NCBI RefSeq assembly: GCF_014205335.1 | Contig: NZ_JACHNH010000001.1 | Coordinates: 7,558,501-7,622,500 of the forward strand | Direction: 5' to 3' | DNA: 64,000 nt | DNA from: Amorphoplanes digitatis | GTDB taxonomy: Bacteria; Actinomycetota; Actinomycetes; Mycobacteriales; Micromonosporaceae | The notes under the pieces: model-generated | Database searches by the model: none | Told to the model about the DNA's origin: nothing | What the model saw: only the letters and a program-made list of their open reading frames with translations | Shown here: positions 41,387-49,782 of the stretch, piece after piece | Layout of the letters: each line of letters starts with the position of its first letter | Numbering within the stretch: position 1 is the first letter of the stretch | Program-made: the position numbers and the translations under genes

Positions 41387-42025
41387 GTGGGCAACTCGGC
41401 GGTGTATCGCATTCATACCGGTGACGATGTGCACGAAGCGTACGAGATGGCGCAGCGCCTTCTGGCCCTCGCGGAAACCACGTGCGGCTGCCCGCCGGAC
41501 ATCGATGCCGAGGCACAGACCGGCACACATACGGCGCTGGACCGCTACCTGGCCATCGATTCCGCCTCGGTGGCTCTGTCCATCCCGGCGGACCTGGTCT
41601 CACAGGTGATGGAGACGTTGGAGCCGCACCTCGGTGCACACGATCCGCCGTCGCGGCACCGGGACGGCGGCGCGTACCTCATGACGGATCTGACACCGGC
41701 GCTCATCGCCGCCCTGCGGCAGTTGCCGCCGATGGCCGCCGAGATTCAGACCCCTGAGCTTCGGCTGCCCAACGACCTGTCCGACGTGTTCCTCGCTGTG
41801 GTGAACCGAGACCAGGCGTCAGTCAGCTGGGATGTCTGCTGGCCGGACAACCACGGCCGCTCCGGTTTCGAACTCGGCATCAACGGCAGGAAACTCTGGC
41901 ATCCGGAGACCCCGGCCGGGCACAGCGTCTACGTACACGTCGCCCCACGCTGGCCGGAGCAGGCGCACGAACTCGCCGCAACGGTCGGCGGTCGGGTCAT
42001 GGGCGAGCCCGCCACGGGCTGGTGA
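41387..42025 (+). CDS. Hypothetical protein
   Basis: A 212-residue soluble protein from GTG 41387, not recognised. It has an N-terminal helical part 'DDVHEAYEMAQRLLALAETTCGCPPDIDA', and then 'HTALDRYLAIDSASVALSIPADLV'. The second half is strand-rich with 'SVSWDVCWPDNHGRSGFELG' and 'HSVYVHVAPRWPEQAHELAATVGG'. No signal peptide or membrane segment is visible. It follows the Excalibur lipoprotein by 35 bp on the same strand and may share its transcript. Function unknown. Confidence 0.6.
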   Translation: MGNSAVYRIHTGDDVHEAYEMAQRLLALAETTCGCPPDIDAEAQTGTHTALDRYLAIDSASVALSIPADLVSQVMETLEPHLGAHDPPSRHRDGGAYLMTDLTPALIAALRQLPPMAAEIQTPELRLPNDLSDVFLAVVNRDQASVSWDVCWPDNHGRSGFELGINGRKLWHPETPAGHSVYVHVAPRWPEQAHELAATVGGRVMGEPATGW

Positions 42026-42104
42026 GGCGAGCCACCGCTCGCCTGCGCACACTGCAAGCTCGACATTTTCCGGTGCGGCAGGCGAAGCTCTCCGATTCCG
42101 TGGG

Positions 42105-43124
42105 TCAGTTCCAGCCGGTGGCGGTTACGGCGACCGTGTGGCAGTCCTCGCAGAGGTAGAGGCTGCGCCAGCCGTCGCCGTACTCACGGATGTGGTGGGA
42201 CACGGTGGCGGTGTGGAACATCAGGCGCTTGCAGGACGGACACGACGGGTTCGGATAGATGCCGAGCGGCGGACCACCGACCGTCCCGACCACGCCCGGC
42301 GTCAGGTCGACGTGCCCGTTGCAATAGAGCAGATCGGGACCGTATGGGCGGAGCACCGCTCGACCCGTCGTCGGGTCGCCGCCGATCTCGTCGTCCGTTT
42401 CGTCCTCGAAGACAGCCTGCTCGGCCTCGTAGCGGCCGTCGCTGTCGACCTCGGCGAACAGCGTCCACATGCACCAGGAGTTGAGGCCGATCAGGTGTGC
42501 ATGGGTGGCCGGCCACGCCGGCAGCCCGGGTATGTCGGCGAGCCGAAGTGACAGGTAGTGCCAGCTGACCGGGCTCGTCGACGGGTCGCGCACGACCCGG
42601 TCGAGCGGCAGGCCGACCGGGTGATCGGCGGCGGGAAAGTCGCCGGCCTCCAGCGTGATGACCTGCCGGTGTGGGGTGAATCTGTACTCCGCGGGGCCGG
42701 CCGGCGGGATCCAGATGCCGGACTCCTCGTAGACCTCCCGGTCACCGCCCTGCCGCACGTCGTCGGCGATCGCGACCAGGGCGGCGTCGGTGCCGATCGC
42801 GGACAGCGCCCAAGCCTCCCCGAACGACCACCGGTCACGCAGCCGCCGGTAGAGGAGCTCCACACAGCGATCGGAGGCTCCGTCGAACAGCACCCGCAGG
42901 TCAGCAAAGCTCAGATCCAGGCGGGCCAGCAGGCGCGGATCGGCGATGACCGTCTCCTGATGGGGCTGGAACCACTCGGGCCGGGTGCCGGCCAGGTAGG
43001 CGAAGTGGGTACCGAGCCAGGCCGGTTCCCGGTCGCCCCGGGACAGGTGCCCCACGAGAGCGGCGACGTCGTCGGGGCTGTCCAGCGGGATCGGTTCCCC
43101 ACCGCGCAGCGGCTTGATCGGCAT
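42105..43124 (-). CDS. Hypothetical protein with C-terminal zinc ribbon
   Basis: A 339-residue soluble protein, not recognised. Residues 1-130 are helical and include 'LSFADLRVLFDGASDRCVELLYRRL'. The middle part carries 'TFHRQVITLEAGDFPAADHPVG'-like strands and 'HLIGLNSWCMWTLFAEVDSDG'. The last 60 residues contain two CxxC knuckles, 'PSCPSCKRLMFH' and 'LYLCEDCHTVAV', 30 residues apart, which form a zinc ribbon. The middle and the ribbon together may be a nucleic-acid or protein-binding unit. It is a monocistronic gene convergent with nothing supported. Confidence 0.6.
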   Translation of the reverse strand: MPIKPLRGGEPIPLDSPDDVAALVGHLSRGDREPAWLGTHFAYLAGTRPEWFQPHQETVIADPRLLARLDLSFADLRVLFDGASDRCVELLYRRLRDRWSFGEAWALSAIGTDAALVAIADDVRQGGDREVYEESGIWIPPAGPAEYRFTPHRQVITLEAGDFPAADHPVGLPLDRVVRDPSTSPVSWHYLSLRLADIPGLPAWPATHAHLIGLNSWCMWTLFAEVDSDGRYEAEQAVFEDETDDEIGGDPTTGRAVLRPYGPDLLYCNGHVDLTPGVVGTVGGPPLGIYPNPSCPSCKRLMFHTATVSHHIREYGDGWRSLYLCEDCHTVAVTATGWN

Positions 43125-43176
43125 GGCGGGGACGCTAACACCGGGGGCCGGCCTGGAGCTGCATATCCGGCTGGGC

Positions 43177-44181
43177 TCAGGTCTTCTCGGCTCGGCGGCC
43201 GAGTTCGACCAGCGCGCTCAGCCGTTCCCAGCGGTTGAGGCCGACCACCGCCACGGCGAGCGCCGCCACGGGGGTCGCCAGCAGGATCGCCCACTGGGAC
43301 GGGCGCAGCAGGATCGGCGAGGGGAACTGCTGGCTGGAGTACATGAAGCCGGCGAATCCGTAGGTGACCATCGCGGCGATGGCGACCACCGGCGCGGTCA
43401 GTGCCAGGATCCGGCGGCGGACCAGGCTGCCCTGCCGCCACCAGGCCCACACGGCGAGCGCTGCGGCGGTCAGGTACAGCGGCACGGCGTACCGGAAAAG
43501 GAACTGATCGTTCATGGTGACCGCGTAGGTGAAGCCGTTGAACATGCCCTGGTGCCGGTCGATGAGGTCGCCGCCGCCCGCGAACGCCAGCGCCGCGGCG
43601 AACCACCATAGGCCGCGCGGCGCGGCTGTCCGCTCACCGACGGCGAGCCACGCCGAGCTGACCGCGACCATCAGCGCCACCGTCACCAGCCAGCTCGATC
43701 GCAGGACCTGGCTCGGCGAGTAGTCGTACCACTGTGCGACGTGCGCGATCTCGACGAGGGCGCCGGCCGCCGCGGCGCCGGCGGCGAGGCGGCGCAGACC
43801 GGCCAGCGCCAGGGTCAGCACGACCGCCCAGACGGCCGGCCGGGCGAATTCCAGCAGGTCCACCCCGGAGTAGTAGGTCATGCCGGGCAGCACCCAGCGA
43901 ATGCCCACGACGAGCAGGAACAGCGTTCCGACGATCTGGACCGCGGACGCCGCCCGGCGCCACGCCGGGTCGCCCAGGTCGCCGACCCACCCACGTACGC
44001 GGACGGCCAGCGCGTTGACCAGAATGTCGGCGCGGTCCCGGGCGCTCGGCCGGCGCTGTCCCGGCTCGGCCCCGGCCAGCAGCACGCCCACCATCTCCTC
44101 CTCGTATTCCCGCCGGTGTCGCAACGGGTAGGCCGCCATCAGGCGGCGGTAGCGGCCCTCGAGCTCGTCGTGCGCGGTCAT
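43177..44181 (-). CDS. Membrane protein regulated by adjacent PadR
   Basis: A 334-residue protein with a cytoplasmic N-terminus and about eight membrane helices. The start is at 44181 behind GGAGACGGGGA; earlier in-frame ATGs at 44202 and 44205 are possible. The N-terminal segment 'ELEGRYRRLMAAYPLRHRREYEEEMVGVLL' is the typical head of actinobacterial membrane proteins encoded next to PadR genes (Y-P-x-x-x-R-x-x-Y-x-x-E-M). The remaining sequence is hydrophobic and unassigned. The PadR stop is 31 bp upstream, so the two form an operon. The function, perhaps envelope stress, is not known. Confidence 0.72.
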   Translation of the reverse strand: MTAHDELEGRYRRLMAAYPLRHRREYEEEMVGVLLAGAEPGQRRPSARDRADILVNALAVRVRGWVGDLGDPAWRRAASAVQIVGTLFLLVVGIRWVLPGMTYYSGVDLLEFARPAVWAVVLTLALAGLRRLAAGAAAAGALVEIAHVAQWYDYSPSQVLRSSWLVTVALMVAVSSAWLAVGERTAAPRGLWWFAAALAFAGGGDLIDRHQGMFNGFTYAVTMNDQFLFRYAVPLYLTAAALAVWAWWRQGSLVRRRILALTAPVVAIAAMVTYGFAGFMYSSQQFPSPILLRPSQWAILLATPVAALAVAVVGLNRWERLSALVELGRRAEKT

Positions 44182-44212
44182 GGAATCCCCGTCTCCAGTC
44201 ATCATCGGGATC

Positions 44213-44560
44213 TCAGGCCGGCGCGTTGCCGAGCCGGATACGGCGCTCGCGGAGCCGCCGGTCGGCGACCGTCGCCTGTTGAAGCAGCCGTTTGCTCTCC
44301 TCGGCCAGCCGGCGTTCGCCGAGCGCGGTGAGCTGGTAGTAACGCCGCAGCCGGGACTGGACGACCTCTTCTCGCTCCACCTCGATGAGCCCGTCGCTGC
44401 GGAGGCGGTCGAGCACGGCATAGAGCGTGCCCGCCCGCAACGTGACCCGTCCGCCGGTGATGCGCCGGACGTCCTCGATGACGGCGTAGCCGTGCAGTGG
44501 CTCGACCGCGAGCGCGGTGAGCACCAGGAACGTCGGCTCACGCATGGCCGAATCAGTCAT
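44213..44560 (-). CDS. PadR family transcriptional regulator
   Basis: A 115-residue PadR repressor, winged helix with a C-terminal dimerisation helix. Typical blocks are 'TFLVLTALAVEPLHGYAVIED', 'RVTLRAGTLYAVLDRLRSDGLI' (recognition helix and wing) and 'RYYQLTALGERRL'. The start is taken at 44560 (MTDSAM); ATGs at 44572 and 44545 also fit. A direct repeat AAGCATATRYAGA lies at its promoter (44567-44596). It very likely represses itself and the membrane protein behind it. Confidence 0.88.
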   Translation of the reverse strand: MTDSAMREPTFLVLTALAVEPLHGYAVIEDVRRITGGRVTLRAGTLYAVLDRLRSDGLIEVEREEVVQSRLRRYYQLTALGERRLAEESKRLLQQATVADRRLRERRIRLGNAPA

Positions 44561-44566
44561 GACCGG

Positions 44567-44596
44567 AAGCATATACAGATAGAAAGCATATGTAGA
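44567..44596 (-). promoter_or_regulatory. Direct repeat at PadR promoter
   Basis: AAGCATATACAGA and AAGCATATGTAGA (11 of 13 identical), 17 bp apart, in an AT-rich island overlapping the PadR start region. Also partly inverted (CATATA/TATATG). It is a candidate PadR operator or promoter. Confidence 0.45.
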
Positions 44597-44644
44597 GACC
44601 AGACACTGTGGAATGTCGGCGGCTCAGGGCTAGGGTGACCGTCC

Positions 44645-45352
44645 ATGGATATGCTGAGGGGCGCACAGATCGCCGCGGCTGACCTGACCGACTGGCGCAA
44701 GCTGGCCCAGGGGCTGCATGCCCGCTACCTGATCGACGACTTCGGCGCCGCCGCTCGGTTCGTCGCCGCGGTGGGCGAGGCGGGCGACGCGCTCGGCCAC
44801 CACCCGCGCGTGTCGATCGGCAACGGGTACGTCGACTTCAAGCTGGCCACCGACGATGCCGTCTACCGCGACGACGAGGGCACCGAGCACCTCGTCGAAT
44901 GGGTGACCCAGCAGGACGTCGACCTCGCGCGACGGATCACCGAGATCGCCGCCGGTCACCAGGCCGACGCCGACCCGGCCTCGGTCAGCGTGATCGAGCT
45001 CGGCCTCGATACGGCGCGCTCCGCGACCATCGCCCCGGTGTGGGCCGCCCTACTGACCGGGAGCGCCGAGGCACAGGGTCGCGGGACACCCGGCGACGAG
45101 ATCCGGGATGCCACGGGCCGGGTGCCGAACCTGTGGTTCGGGGACGCCGACGAGCACGCGGCACCGGGTCAGCGGTTCCACATCGAGGTCTACGTGGCGC
45201 CCGAGGTGGCCGAGCAACGGATCGCCGCCGCCGTCGCCGCGGGTGGGGCCATCGTCGATGACAGCGAAGCCCCCGCGCTCACCGTGATCGCCGACCAGGA
45301 CGGCAACAAGGGAATCGTCTGCGTCGACGCGTCCGCGGCGAAGAAGGAGTGA
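44645..45352 (+). CDS. Pterin dehydratase-like domain fused to VOC domain
   Basis: A 235-residue cytoplasmic protein. Residues 1-100 match 4a-hydroxytetrahydrobiopterin dehydratase (PCD/DCoH), with 'RYLIDDFGAAARFVAAVGEAGDALGHHPRVSIGNGYVDFKLAT'. The usual second active-site block T-H-x-x-x-G is changed to T-D-D-A, so catalysis is doubtful. Residues about 110-228 are a VOC/glyoxalase-like fold ('NLWFGDADEHAAPGQRFHIEVYV', 'ALTVIADQDGNKGIVCVDA'). This pairing occurs in actinomycetes and may serve as a ligand-binding protein. The next gene starts 4 bp after the stop. Confidence 0.8.
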   Translation: MDMLRGAQIAAADLTDWRKLAQGLHARYLIDDFGAAARFVAAVGEAGDALGHHPRVSIGNGYVDFKLATDDAVYRDDEGTEHLVEWVTQQDVDLARRITEIAAGHQADADPASVSVIELGLDTARSATIAPVWAALLTGSAEAQGRGTPGDEIRDATGRVPNLWFGDADEHAAPGQRFHIEVYVAPEVAEQRIAAAVAAGGAIVDDSEAPALTVIADQDGNKGIVCVDASAAKKE

Positions 45353-45356
45353 ACCG

Positions 45357-45947
45357 GTGGCTGCCGAGTCGTCGTACACCATCGCGGCGCTCAGCCCCGA
45401 GACCTGGTCGGCCTTCGATGCGCTGGTGCAACGGCACAACGGCATCTTCGGGGGCTGCTGGTGCATCTGGTTCCATCCCGACGGGCCCGAGCGCGGCCAG
45501 GGCGCGGAGGCCAACCGGGCGCTGAAGAAGGCCTACGTCGAGCAGGGCAAGGCGCACGCCGCACTGGTGATGGACGGTGACGAGGCAATCGCGTGGGCCG
45601 AGTACGGCACCCCGGTCGAGTTGCCCACCCTCAAACACCGCAAGGAGTACGAGGCCACCAAGACCGCGGATCCCGACTACCGGATCACCTGCGTCTTCGT
45701 CGACAAGCGCCACCGGCGACGGGGCGTGACGGAGCTGGCGATCACCGGTGCGCTCGACCTGATCGCGCGGAGCGGCGGCGGGCGGGTCGAGAGCTATCCC
45801 CACGACCTGACCAACCAGACAAAGAAGATGTCGTCGTCGTTCCTCTACAACGGCACCCGTCGGCTCTACGAGCGGCTCGGTTTCACCTATGACCGGCCCA
45901 AGGGGCTGAAGAACTGCGTCATGGTGAAGACGGTCGATCCCGCATGA
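45357..45947 (+). CDS. GNAT family acetyltransferase
   Basis: A 196-residue GNAT-like enzyme starting at GTG 45357, 4 bp after the PCD-VOC gene, so the two are co-transcribed. The N-terminal part has a 'GGCWCIWFHPDGPERGQ' block. The acetyl-CoA loop 'KRHRRRGVTELAITGALDLI' and the end 'TRRLYERLGFTYDRP' follow. Its GCWC Cys pair belongs to the subgroup of small-molecule acetyltransferases annotated as GNAT in actinobacteria. Its last 29 bp overlap the convergent MBL gene. Confidence 0.78.
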   Translation: MAAESSYTIAALSPETWSAFDALVQRHNGIFGGCWCIWFHPDGPERGQGAEANRALKKAYVEQGKAHAALVMDGDEAIAWAEYGTPVELPTLKHRKEYEATKTADPDYRITCVFVDKRHRRRGVTELAITGALDLIARSGGGRVESYPHDLTNQTKKMSSSFLYNGTRRLYERLGFTYDRPKGLKNCVMVKTVDPA

Positions 45948-46692
45948 CGGCTGTCCTGCGCAGGTAGGCCTCGGCCAACTCGCGAAGGCGTGTCCTGTCG
46001 AAGCTGTGCCCGTGGCCGGGATGGACGACGGACACGTCGAGGCCGGCGAGGAACGCCATGCTTCGCCGGTAGGCAGCGACGTCGGAGTTCGGCAGGTCGT
46101 CGATCAGGAAACCGTCGTAGATGATGTCGCCGGAATACAGGGTCCCGGTGCGCTCCTCCAGCAGGGCGATGCTTCCCGGCGTGTGGCCGGGAAGGTGCAG
46201 CACGGTCAGCACCCGCCCGCCCAGGTCGATGCGGTCGCCGTCGTCGAGCACGCGGTTCAGGGTCATGGGTTCGACGCGGTAGGTGGCCGGGTCGTAGCCG
46301 GGACCGGGCAGGACGTCGATCATGAGCTCCGGGACGGGTTCTCCCGCTGCGTCGATCCCCAGCTTGTCGTAGAGCTCCGGGCCGTACAGGCTCGCCGGTA
46401 CGCCCGCCGCCAGGAGCTCCGCCTCGGCGGGGTGGGCGGCGCGGTCGCCGAACTCGGGTGCCCCACCGACATGGTCCAGATGCGCGTGGGTGAGCAGGAC
46501 CATCGGATCGCGCTCGAACATGCCCGGAATCGCCTCCCGCAAGGGGACGACACCGAGGCCGGCGTCGATCACGATGTCGCGATCGTCGCCGCGCAACCAC
46601 CAGAAGTTGGCCGACAACAGTTCGTTGACGTGCGGTTCCGAGATCCGGATGACGCCACTGTCCACTTCGGTCTGTGAATACCAGTCGACCAT
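45919..46692 (-). CDS. MBL-fold metallo-hydrolase
   Basis: A 257-residue metallo-beta-lactamase-fold hydrolase, start ATG at 46692 (MVDWYSQTEVDSGV). The metal motif is 'VLLTHAHLDHVGG' (HxHxDH), followed by 'LHLPGHTPGSIAL' (His), 'TLYSGDIIYDGF' (Asp bridge) and 'VVHPGHGHSFD' (last His). It resembles the glyoxalase II and lactonase groups; the exact substrate is not clear. The C-terminus overlaps the 3' end of the GNAT gene by 29 bp on the other strand. Immediately before its start the plus strand carries a truncated ABC ATPase, so a rearrangement joined the two loci. Confidence 0.87.
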   Translation of the reverse strand: MVDWYSQTEVDSGVIRISEPHVNELLSANFWWLRGDDRDIVIDAGLGVVPLREAIPGMFERDPMVLLTHAHLDHVGGAPEFGDRAAHPAEAELLAAGVPASLYGPELYDKLGIDAAGEPVPELMIDVLPGPGYDPATYRVEPMTLNRVLDDGDRIDLGGRVLTVLHLPGHTPGSIALLEERTGTLYSGDIIYDGFLIDDLPNSDVAAYRRSMAFLAGLDVSVVHPGHGHSFDRTRLRELAEAYLRRTAVMRDRPSSP

Positions 46693-46699
46693 TCTCGTA

Positions 46700-47173
46700 A
46701 GTGTGCCATCGGTCGGCGGACCTCCCGACCGTGCGCACCGGCGCCGCCTCGGGTACGTGCCGCAGAACCTCGGCCTGTACCGCGACCTGACCGTTGCCGA
46801 GAACCTCGACTTCATCACCGCCTGCTACGGCGCCGTCCCGCCCCCGCTCCCGGACGACCTGCGCCGCTATGCCGACGTACTCGTCGGCGCGATGCCACTG
46901 GGTGCGCAACGGCAGGCGGCGTTCCTCGCCGCGCTGTCACACCGGCCCGAGGCGCTGCTGCTCGACGAGCCCACCTCGGGCGTGGACGCGCTGGCTCGCA
47001 CCTCCCTGTGGGACACCATCCGCGCACAGTCCGACCGCGGGGTCGGGGTACTCGTGACCACCCACTACATGCAAGAGGCCCAGCAGTGCGACCGCCTGCT
47101 GCTGATGTCCAACGGGAAGCTGGTCGCCGACGTCAGCGAGGAACGCATGCTGGTCCTCGCCCGCGACACGTGA
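46700..47173 (+). pseudogene. ABC transporter ATPase, 5'-truncated
   Basis: The C-terminal half of an ABC-2-type ATPase: Q-loop 'RLGYVPQNLGLYRDLTVAENLDF', a degenerate signature 'MPLGAQRQAAFLAALSHRP', Walker B 'ALLLDEPTSGVDALART', H-loop 'VLVTTHYMQEAQQCDRLL' and the end 'LARDT'. Walker A (GxxGxGKS/T) and the first strands are missing, and the canonical LSGGQ is lost. The frame joins directly to the sequence upstream of the MBL gene. It cannot bind ATP normally and is a relic. Confidence 0.75.
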
Positions 47174-47183
47174 ACGGCTGTGG

Positions 47184-47768
47184 TCAGAGGCCGGCCGCGG
47201 CGTCGTACCGGCGGCGCAGGTCGGCCATTTCCGAGTCGGACAACGCCTCCTTGAGCGCGACTTCCGCGTACTTGGGCGGGAACATCTCCCGCAGCCGATC
47301 GACGAACTTGGTGTCGGCGGTCGCCTCGACAACCCGGATGCCCACCGGCTCGGTGGACATGTCCAGGATCACCGGGCCGGCCAGCTTGACCGCCACGTCC
47401 CAGGGATACCCCTGCCCGGCGACCCCGCAGAGGTGGAAGCCGTAGACCGTCCGCACCTCGGCGAGCGTGGTGGCCCCGGCGGGCTCATGGCCGTAGACGC
47501 GGACACCGCATATCACCGCCGGCTTCGCCTGCTCCCCGGTGGTCGCCTGCTGGGCAGTGTGTCCGGCGTGTTGGTGCTGCTCCGGGTTCGACTGTTCGAG
47601 CGTGGTACGCATCCGGGCGACGATCTGCCCCTGTAGATCCGCCGGCTGCGCGTCCGGGCCGGTCGCGCGGAACAGCACGACCGCACCGCCCGTCACCGCC
47701 AGGATCACCGCCACCCACAGGAAGCGGTTGCGGTACCACCGCGCGAGACTCGCACGGGAAATCATCAT
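47184..47768 (-). CDS. Hypothetical membrane-anchored protein
   Basis: A 194-residue protein with a short basic N-terminus (MMISRASLARWYRNRF) and one membrane helix (LWVAVILAVTGGAVVLF). A polar exported linker with His/Gln stretches follows, and then a domain 'AVICGVRVYGHEPAGATTLAEVRTVYGFHLCGVAGQGYPWD', with two Cys that may form a disulfide. I do not recognise it. It is 11 bp from the ABC ATPase relic on the other strand and is followed by the LPMO gene's neighbourhood. The role is unknown. Confidence 0.65.
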   Translation of the reverse strand: MMISRASLARWYRNRFLWVAVILAVTGGAVVLFRATGPDAQPADLQGQIVARMRTTLEQSNPEQHQHAGHTAQQATTGEQAKPAVICGVRVYGHEPAGATTLAEVRTVYGFHLCGVAGQGYPWDVAVKLAGPVILDMSTEPVGIRVVEATADTKFVDRLREMFPPKYAEVALKEALSDSEMADLRRRYDAAAGL

Positions 47769-47836
47769 CGCCTCTCCCTCGCCGGGTGGACGTTTCGGCC
47801 CAGGACGTCAGCCGACGCCCTGGGCCGCTCTGCCGG

Positions 47837-48505
47837 TCAGACGAAGTTGACGTCGCTGCACCACATGTAGGCCTGGTCGAGGTGCGAGGCCTGCCAGATG
47901 ACGAAGAGAATGTGGTGCCCGGTGTATCCGGACGTCGAGACGTTGAACGAGATGTTCTGCGCCGGCGCATACCTACCGGTCTGCGTGATGAAGTCGAGGT
48001 TCCCCCAGCCGAGGCGCTGGGTGGCCGGGTTGAACCCCTGCTTGCTGACGTAGACCTTGAAGTAGTCGGCGCCGTGACTGGCCTGGTCGTACAGCTGCGC
48101 GGTGAAGCTGCGGCTGACATTTGTCGTCTTCCAGGCGCCGAGCTGGTTCAGGCTGTCGTTGCGGGCGAGCCCGTTGCTGCACAGCTGCCCGTCGGGAGTA
48201 CGGGCCTGGAACTGACCGCCGAGGCCGTCCCGCAGCGCGCTCATCCAGTTCCACATCGTGTCGGGGTTGGCCTGGAACGCCTGCCAGCACATGGGGTCCT
48301 GCGTCTGCATGACCGGGTTCATGTGCTGGTTTCCCCAGGTCTTCCAGCACTGGTAGGCGCGCGATTGCGGGTTGATGATGGTGCCGTGTGCCTGGACGGC
48401 GCCGGGCCAGGCCACCATGCCGGCCACGATGGCGAGCAGCACGACAAGCACTCGGACAGCTGAGCGGGATTGCCGGCCGGATTGATTGGACTCATGCGTA
48501 CGCAT
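47837..48505 (-). CDS. Secreted lytic polysaccharide monooxygenase (AA10)
   Basis: A 222-residue AA10/CBM33 enzyme that cleaves chitin or cellulose oxidatively with copper. The start at 48505 (MRTHESNQSG) gives a long signal peptide ending 'GAVQA', so the mature chain begins 'HGTIINPQSRAY'. This first His is half of the copper histidine brace. The second is in 'YDQASHGADYFKVYV'. The end 'GHHILFVIWQASHLDQAYMW' and 'CSDVNF' is typical, and four or more Cys make disulfides. There is no extra binding domain. A perfect CebR box stands 39 bp upstream of the start, so induction by cello-oligosaccharides is likely, favouring cellulose as substrate. Confidence 0.93.
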   Translation of the reverse strand: MRTHESNQSGRQSRSAVRVLVVLLAIVAGMVAWPGAVQAHGTIINPQSRAYQCWKTWGNQHMNPVMQTQDPMCWQAFQANPDTMWNWMSALRDGLGGQFQARTPDGQLCSNGLARNDSLNQLGAWKTTNVSRSFTAQLYDQASHGADYFKVYVSKQGFNPATQRLGWGNLDFITQTGRYAPAQNISFNVSTSGYTGHHILFVIWQASHLDQAYMWCSDVNFV

Positions 48506-48543
48506 GGTTCGTCCTCCACTCTTCGGCTTCGGGGATGGGGGAT

Positions 48544-48557
48544 TGGGAGCGCTCCCA
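48544..48557 (-). promoter_or_regulatory. CebR box (cello-oligosaccharide operator)
   Basis: TGGGAGCGCTCCCA, a perfect 14-bp palindrome identical to the CebR operator of cellulolytic actinomycetes. It sits 39 bp upstream of the LPMO start codon, where a LacI-family repressor would block the promoter. The reverse gene on the plus strand starts 140 bp away. Confidence 0.85.
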
Positions 48558-48696
48558 TCAGCATTGCACCCATGTTTACAGATATCAACCAATGTCGATT
48601 TGTTTCGAAGACGCGCAGTCGCATGAGCCCCGCGCGAAGGCGGCTCGTGCCGTTCCCGCAAGATCGGGTGTACGTAAATCCGGCCTGGGGAGACAC

Positions 48697-49335
48697 ATGC
48701 GACTAAAGATCACCATCCTGCTGCTGGCCGCAACCGGGCTCATCGTCGCGGCCGGCCCCGCCAACGCCGCCGCACAACCCTCCGCAGAGGACTGCGGCGC
48801 GGTGCGCCTGACCAGCGATTTGCCCGCACCTCCGGCGGGAAAGATCGCCCGGCGGGCCGTCTCCATCGGCGCGAACTGCCGGATCGTCCGTGGCCCGGTC
48901 GAGTTCGTGACGGCACCGGCCGTGAACGCGTTCGACGCGACGGCGACGTACCACACGTCGTCCGAGATGTACGACTGCTGCCGCATCCTGATGACCGCGC
49001 TCTACACCGACAGCACGGTCAGCACCTCGGGCGGCATGGTCACCGACAGCTCCACCACGATGTCGACACACCACAACCGCGAACCGTGGAACGCCGGCTG
49101 GTCGGTGACGGCCACCAGCACCAGCGGCGGTTGCCGGGCCGAGTGCGCCGCAGCCACCTACGCCGGCCACGCGGAGTTCTCCTACCGGGGCATTTTCGAC
49201 CCGACGGGTACCTACTACGCCAACGTCCACGACACCTCGGTGGTCCTGAACGGTGACGGGTCGGCGACCTGCACCGAGGCGGTGCAGCTGCGCCACAGTT
49301 TCATCGGCTGGAACTGGCAGCACACCTGCGCCTGA
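48697..49335 (+). CDS. Hypothetical secreted protein with disulfides
   Basis: A 212-residue exported protein. The ATG at 48697 follows GGGGAGA and begins the signal peptide (MRLKITILLLAATGLIVAAG, cleavage near ANA-AA). The mature chain has eight Cys, including 'YDCCRILMTALYTDS' and 'GGCRAECAAATY', and a Thr/Ser-rich strand pattern. The end is 'HSFIGWNWQHTCA'. The sequence resembles small actinobacterial exported proteins of unknown role. It faces away from the LPMO gene across a 190-bp region containing the CebR box and may be partly co-regulated. Confidence 0.7.
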   Translation: MRLKITILLLAATGLIVAAGPANAAAQPSAEDCGAVRLTSDLPAPPAGKIARRAVSIGANCRIVRGPVEFVTAPAVNAFDATATYHTSSEMYDCCRILMTALYTDSTVSTSGGMVTDSSTTMSTHHNREPWNAGWSVTATSTSGGCRAECAAATYAGHAEFSYRGIFDPTGTYYANVHDTSVVLNGDGSATCTEAVQLRHSFIGWNWQHTCA

Positions 49336-49347
49336 CGCGGCGCGCGA

Positions 49348-49782
49348 TCAGGGAAGAAGCAGGCGACGTACCCCGGCACGCGCGCCGAGCAGGGCGATCA
49401 CCAGCAGCGTCACCGACACGAATCCGCCGAGGCTCACGGCATCCCCGAAGACGACGTCCACAAGCTCCAGAACAACGAGCTTGCTCCCGGCGGCGACCAC
49501 CCAGAGCAGGAGCACCGTGGCCACCTTGCCGCTCGGGGTGGTCGCGCTGTGCAATCGGTTCACGACCCTCGCCTTGACGACGAGTACGACTTCCAGGGCG
49601 ACCTTGAGCAGAACGGCGGTGAGCAACGACAGGGTGAAACCCTCGCTGATCACCGACGGGACGTACTCGATGGCGAGGTTCAGAACCACCACGTAGACGA
49701 ACACATCGATCACATCGCTCGGATTCCCGCGCGCCCACCGCCGGAATGGGCCCGAGCGGGAGTCAGTCGGAGCTCCGGTCAT
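49348..49782 (-). CDS. Small membrane protein of unknown function
   Basis: A 144-residue integral membrane protein with four hydrophobic segments (DVFVYVVVLNLAIEYVPSVI, LLTAVLLKVALEVVLVVKAR, VATVLLLWVVAAGSKLVVLELVD, SVTLLVIALLGARAG). The pattern, with 'ALEVVLVVKARVVNRLH' in loop 2, is that of a common actinobacterial family without a known role. It ends 12 bp from the convergent secreted protein. Confidence 0.7.
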   Translation of the reverse strand: MTGAPTDSRSGPFRRWARGNPSDVIDVFVYVVVLNLAIEYVPSVISEGFTLSLLTAVLLKVALEVVLVVKARVVNRLHSATTPSGKVATVLLLWVVAAGSKLVVLELVDVVFGDAVSLGGFVSVTLLVIALLGARAGVRRLLLP

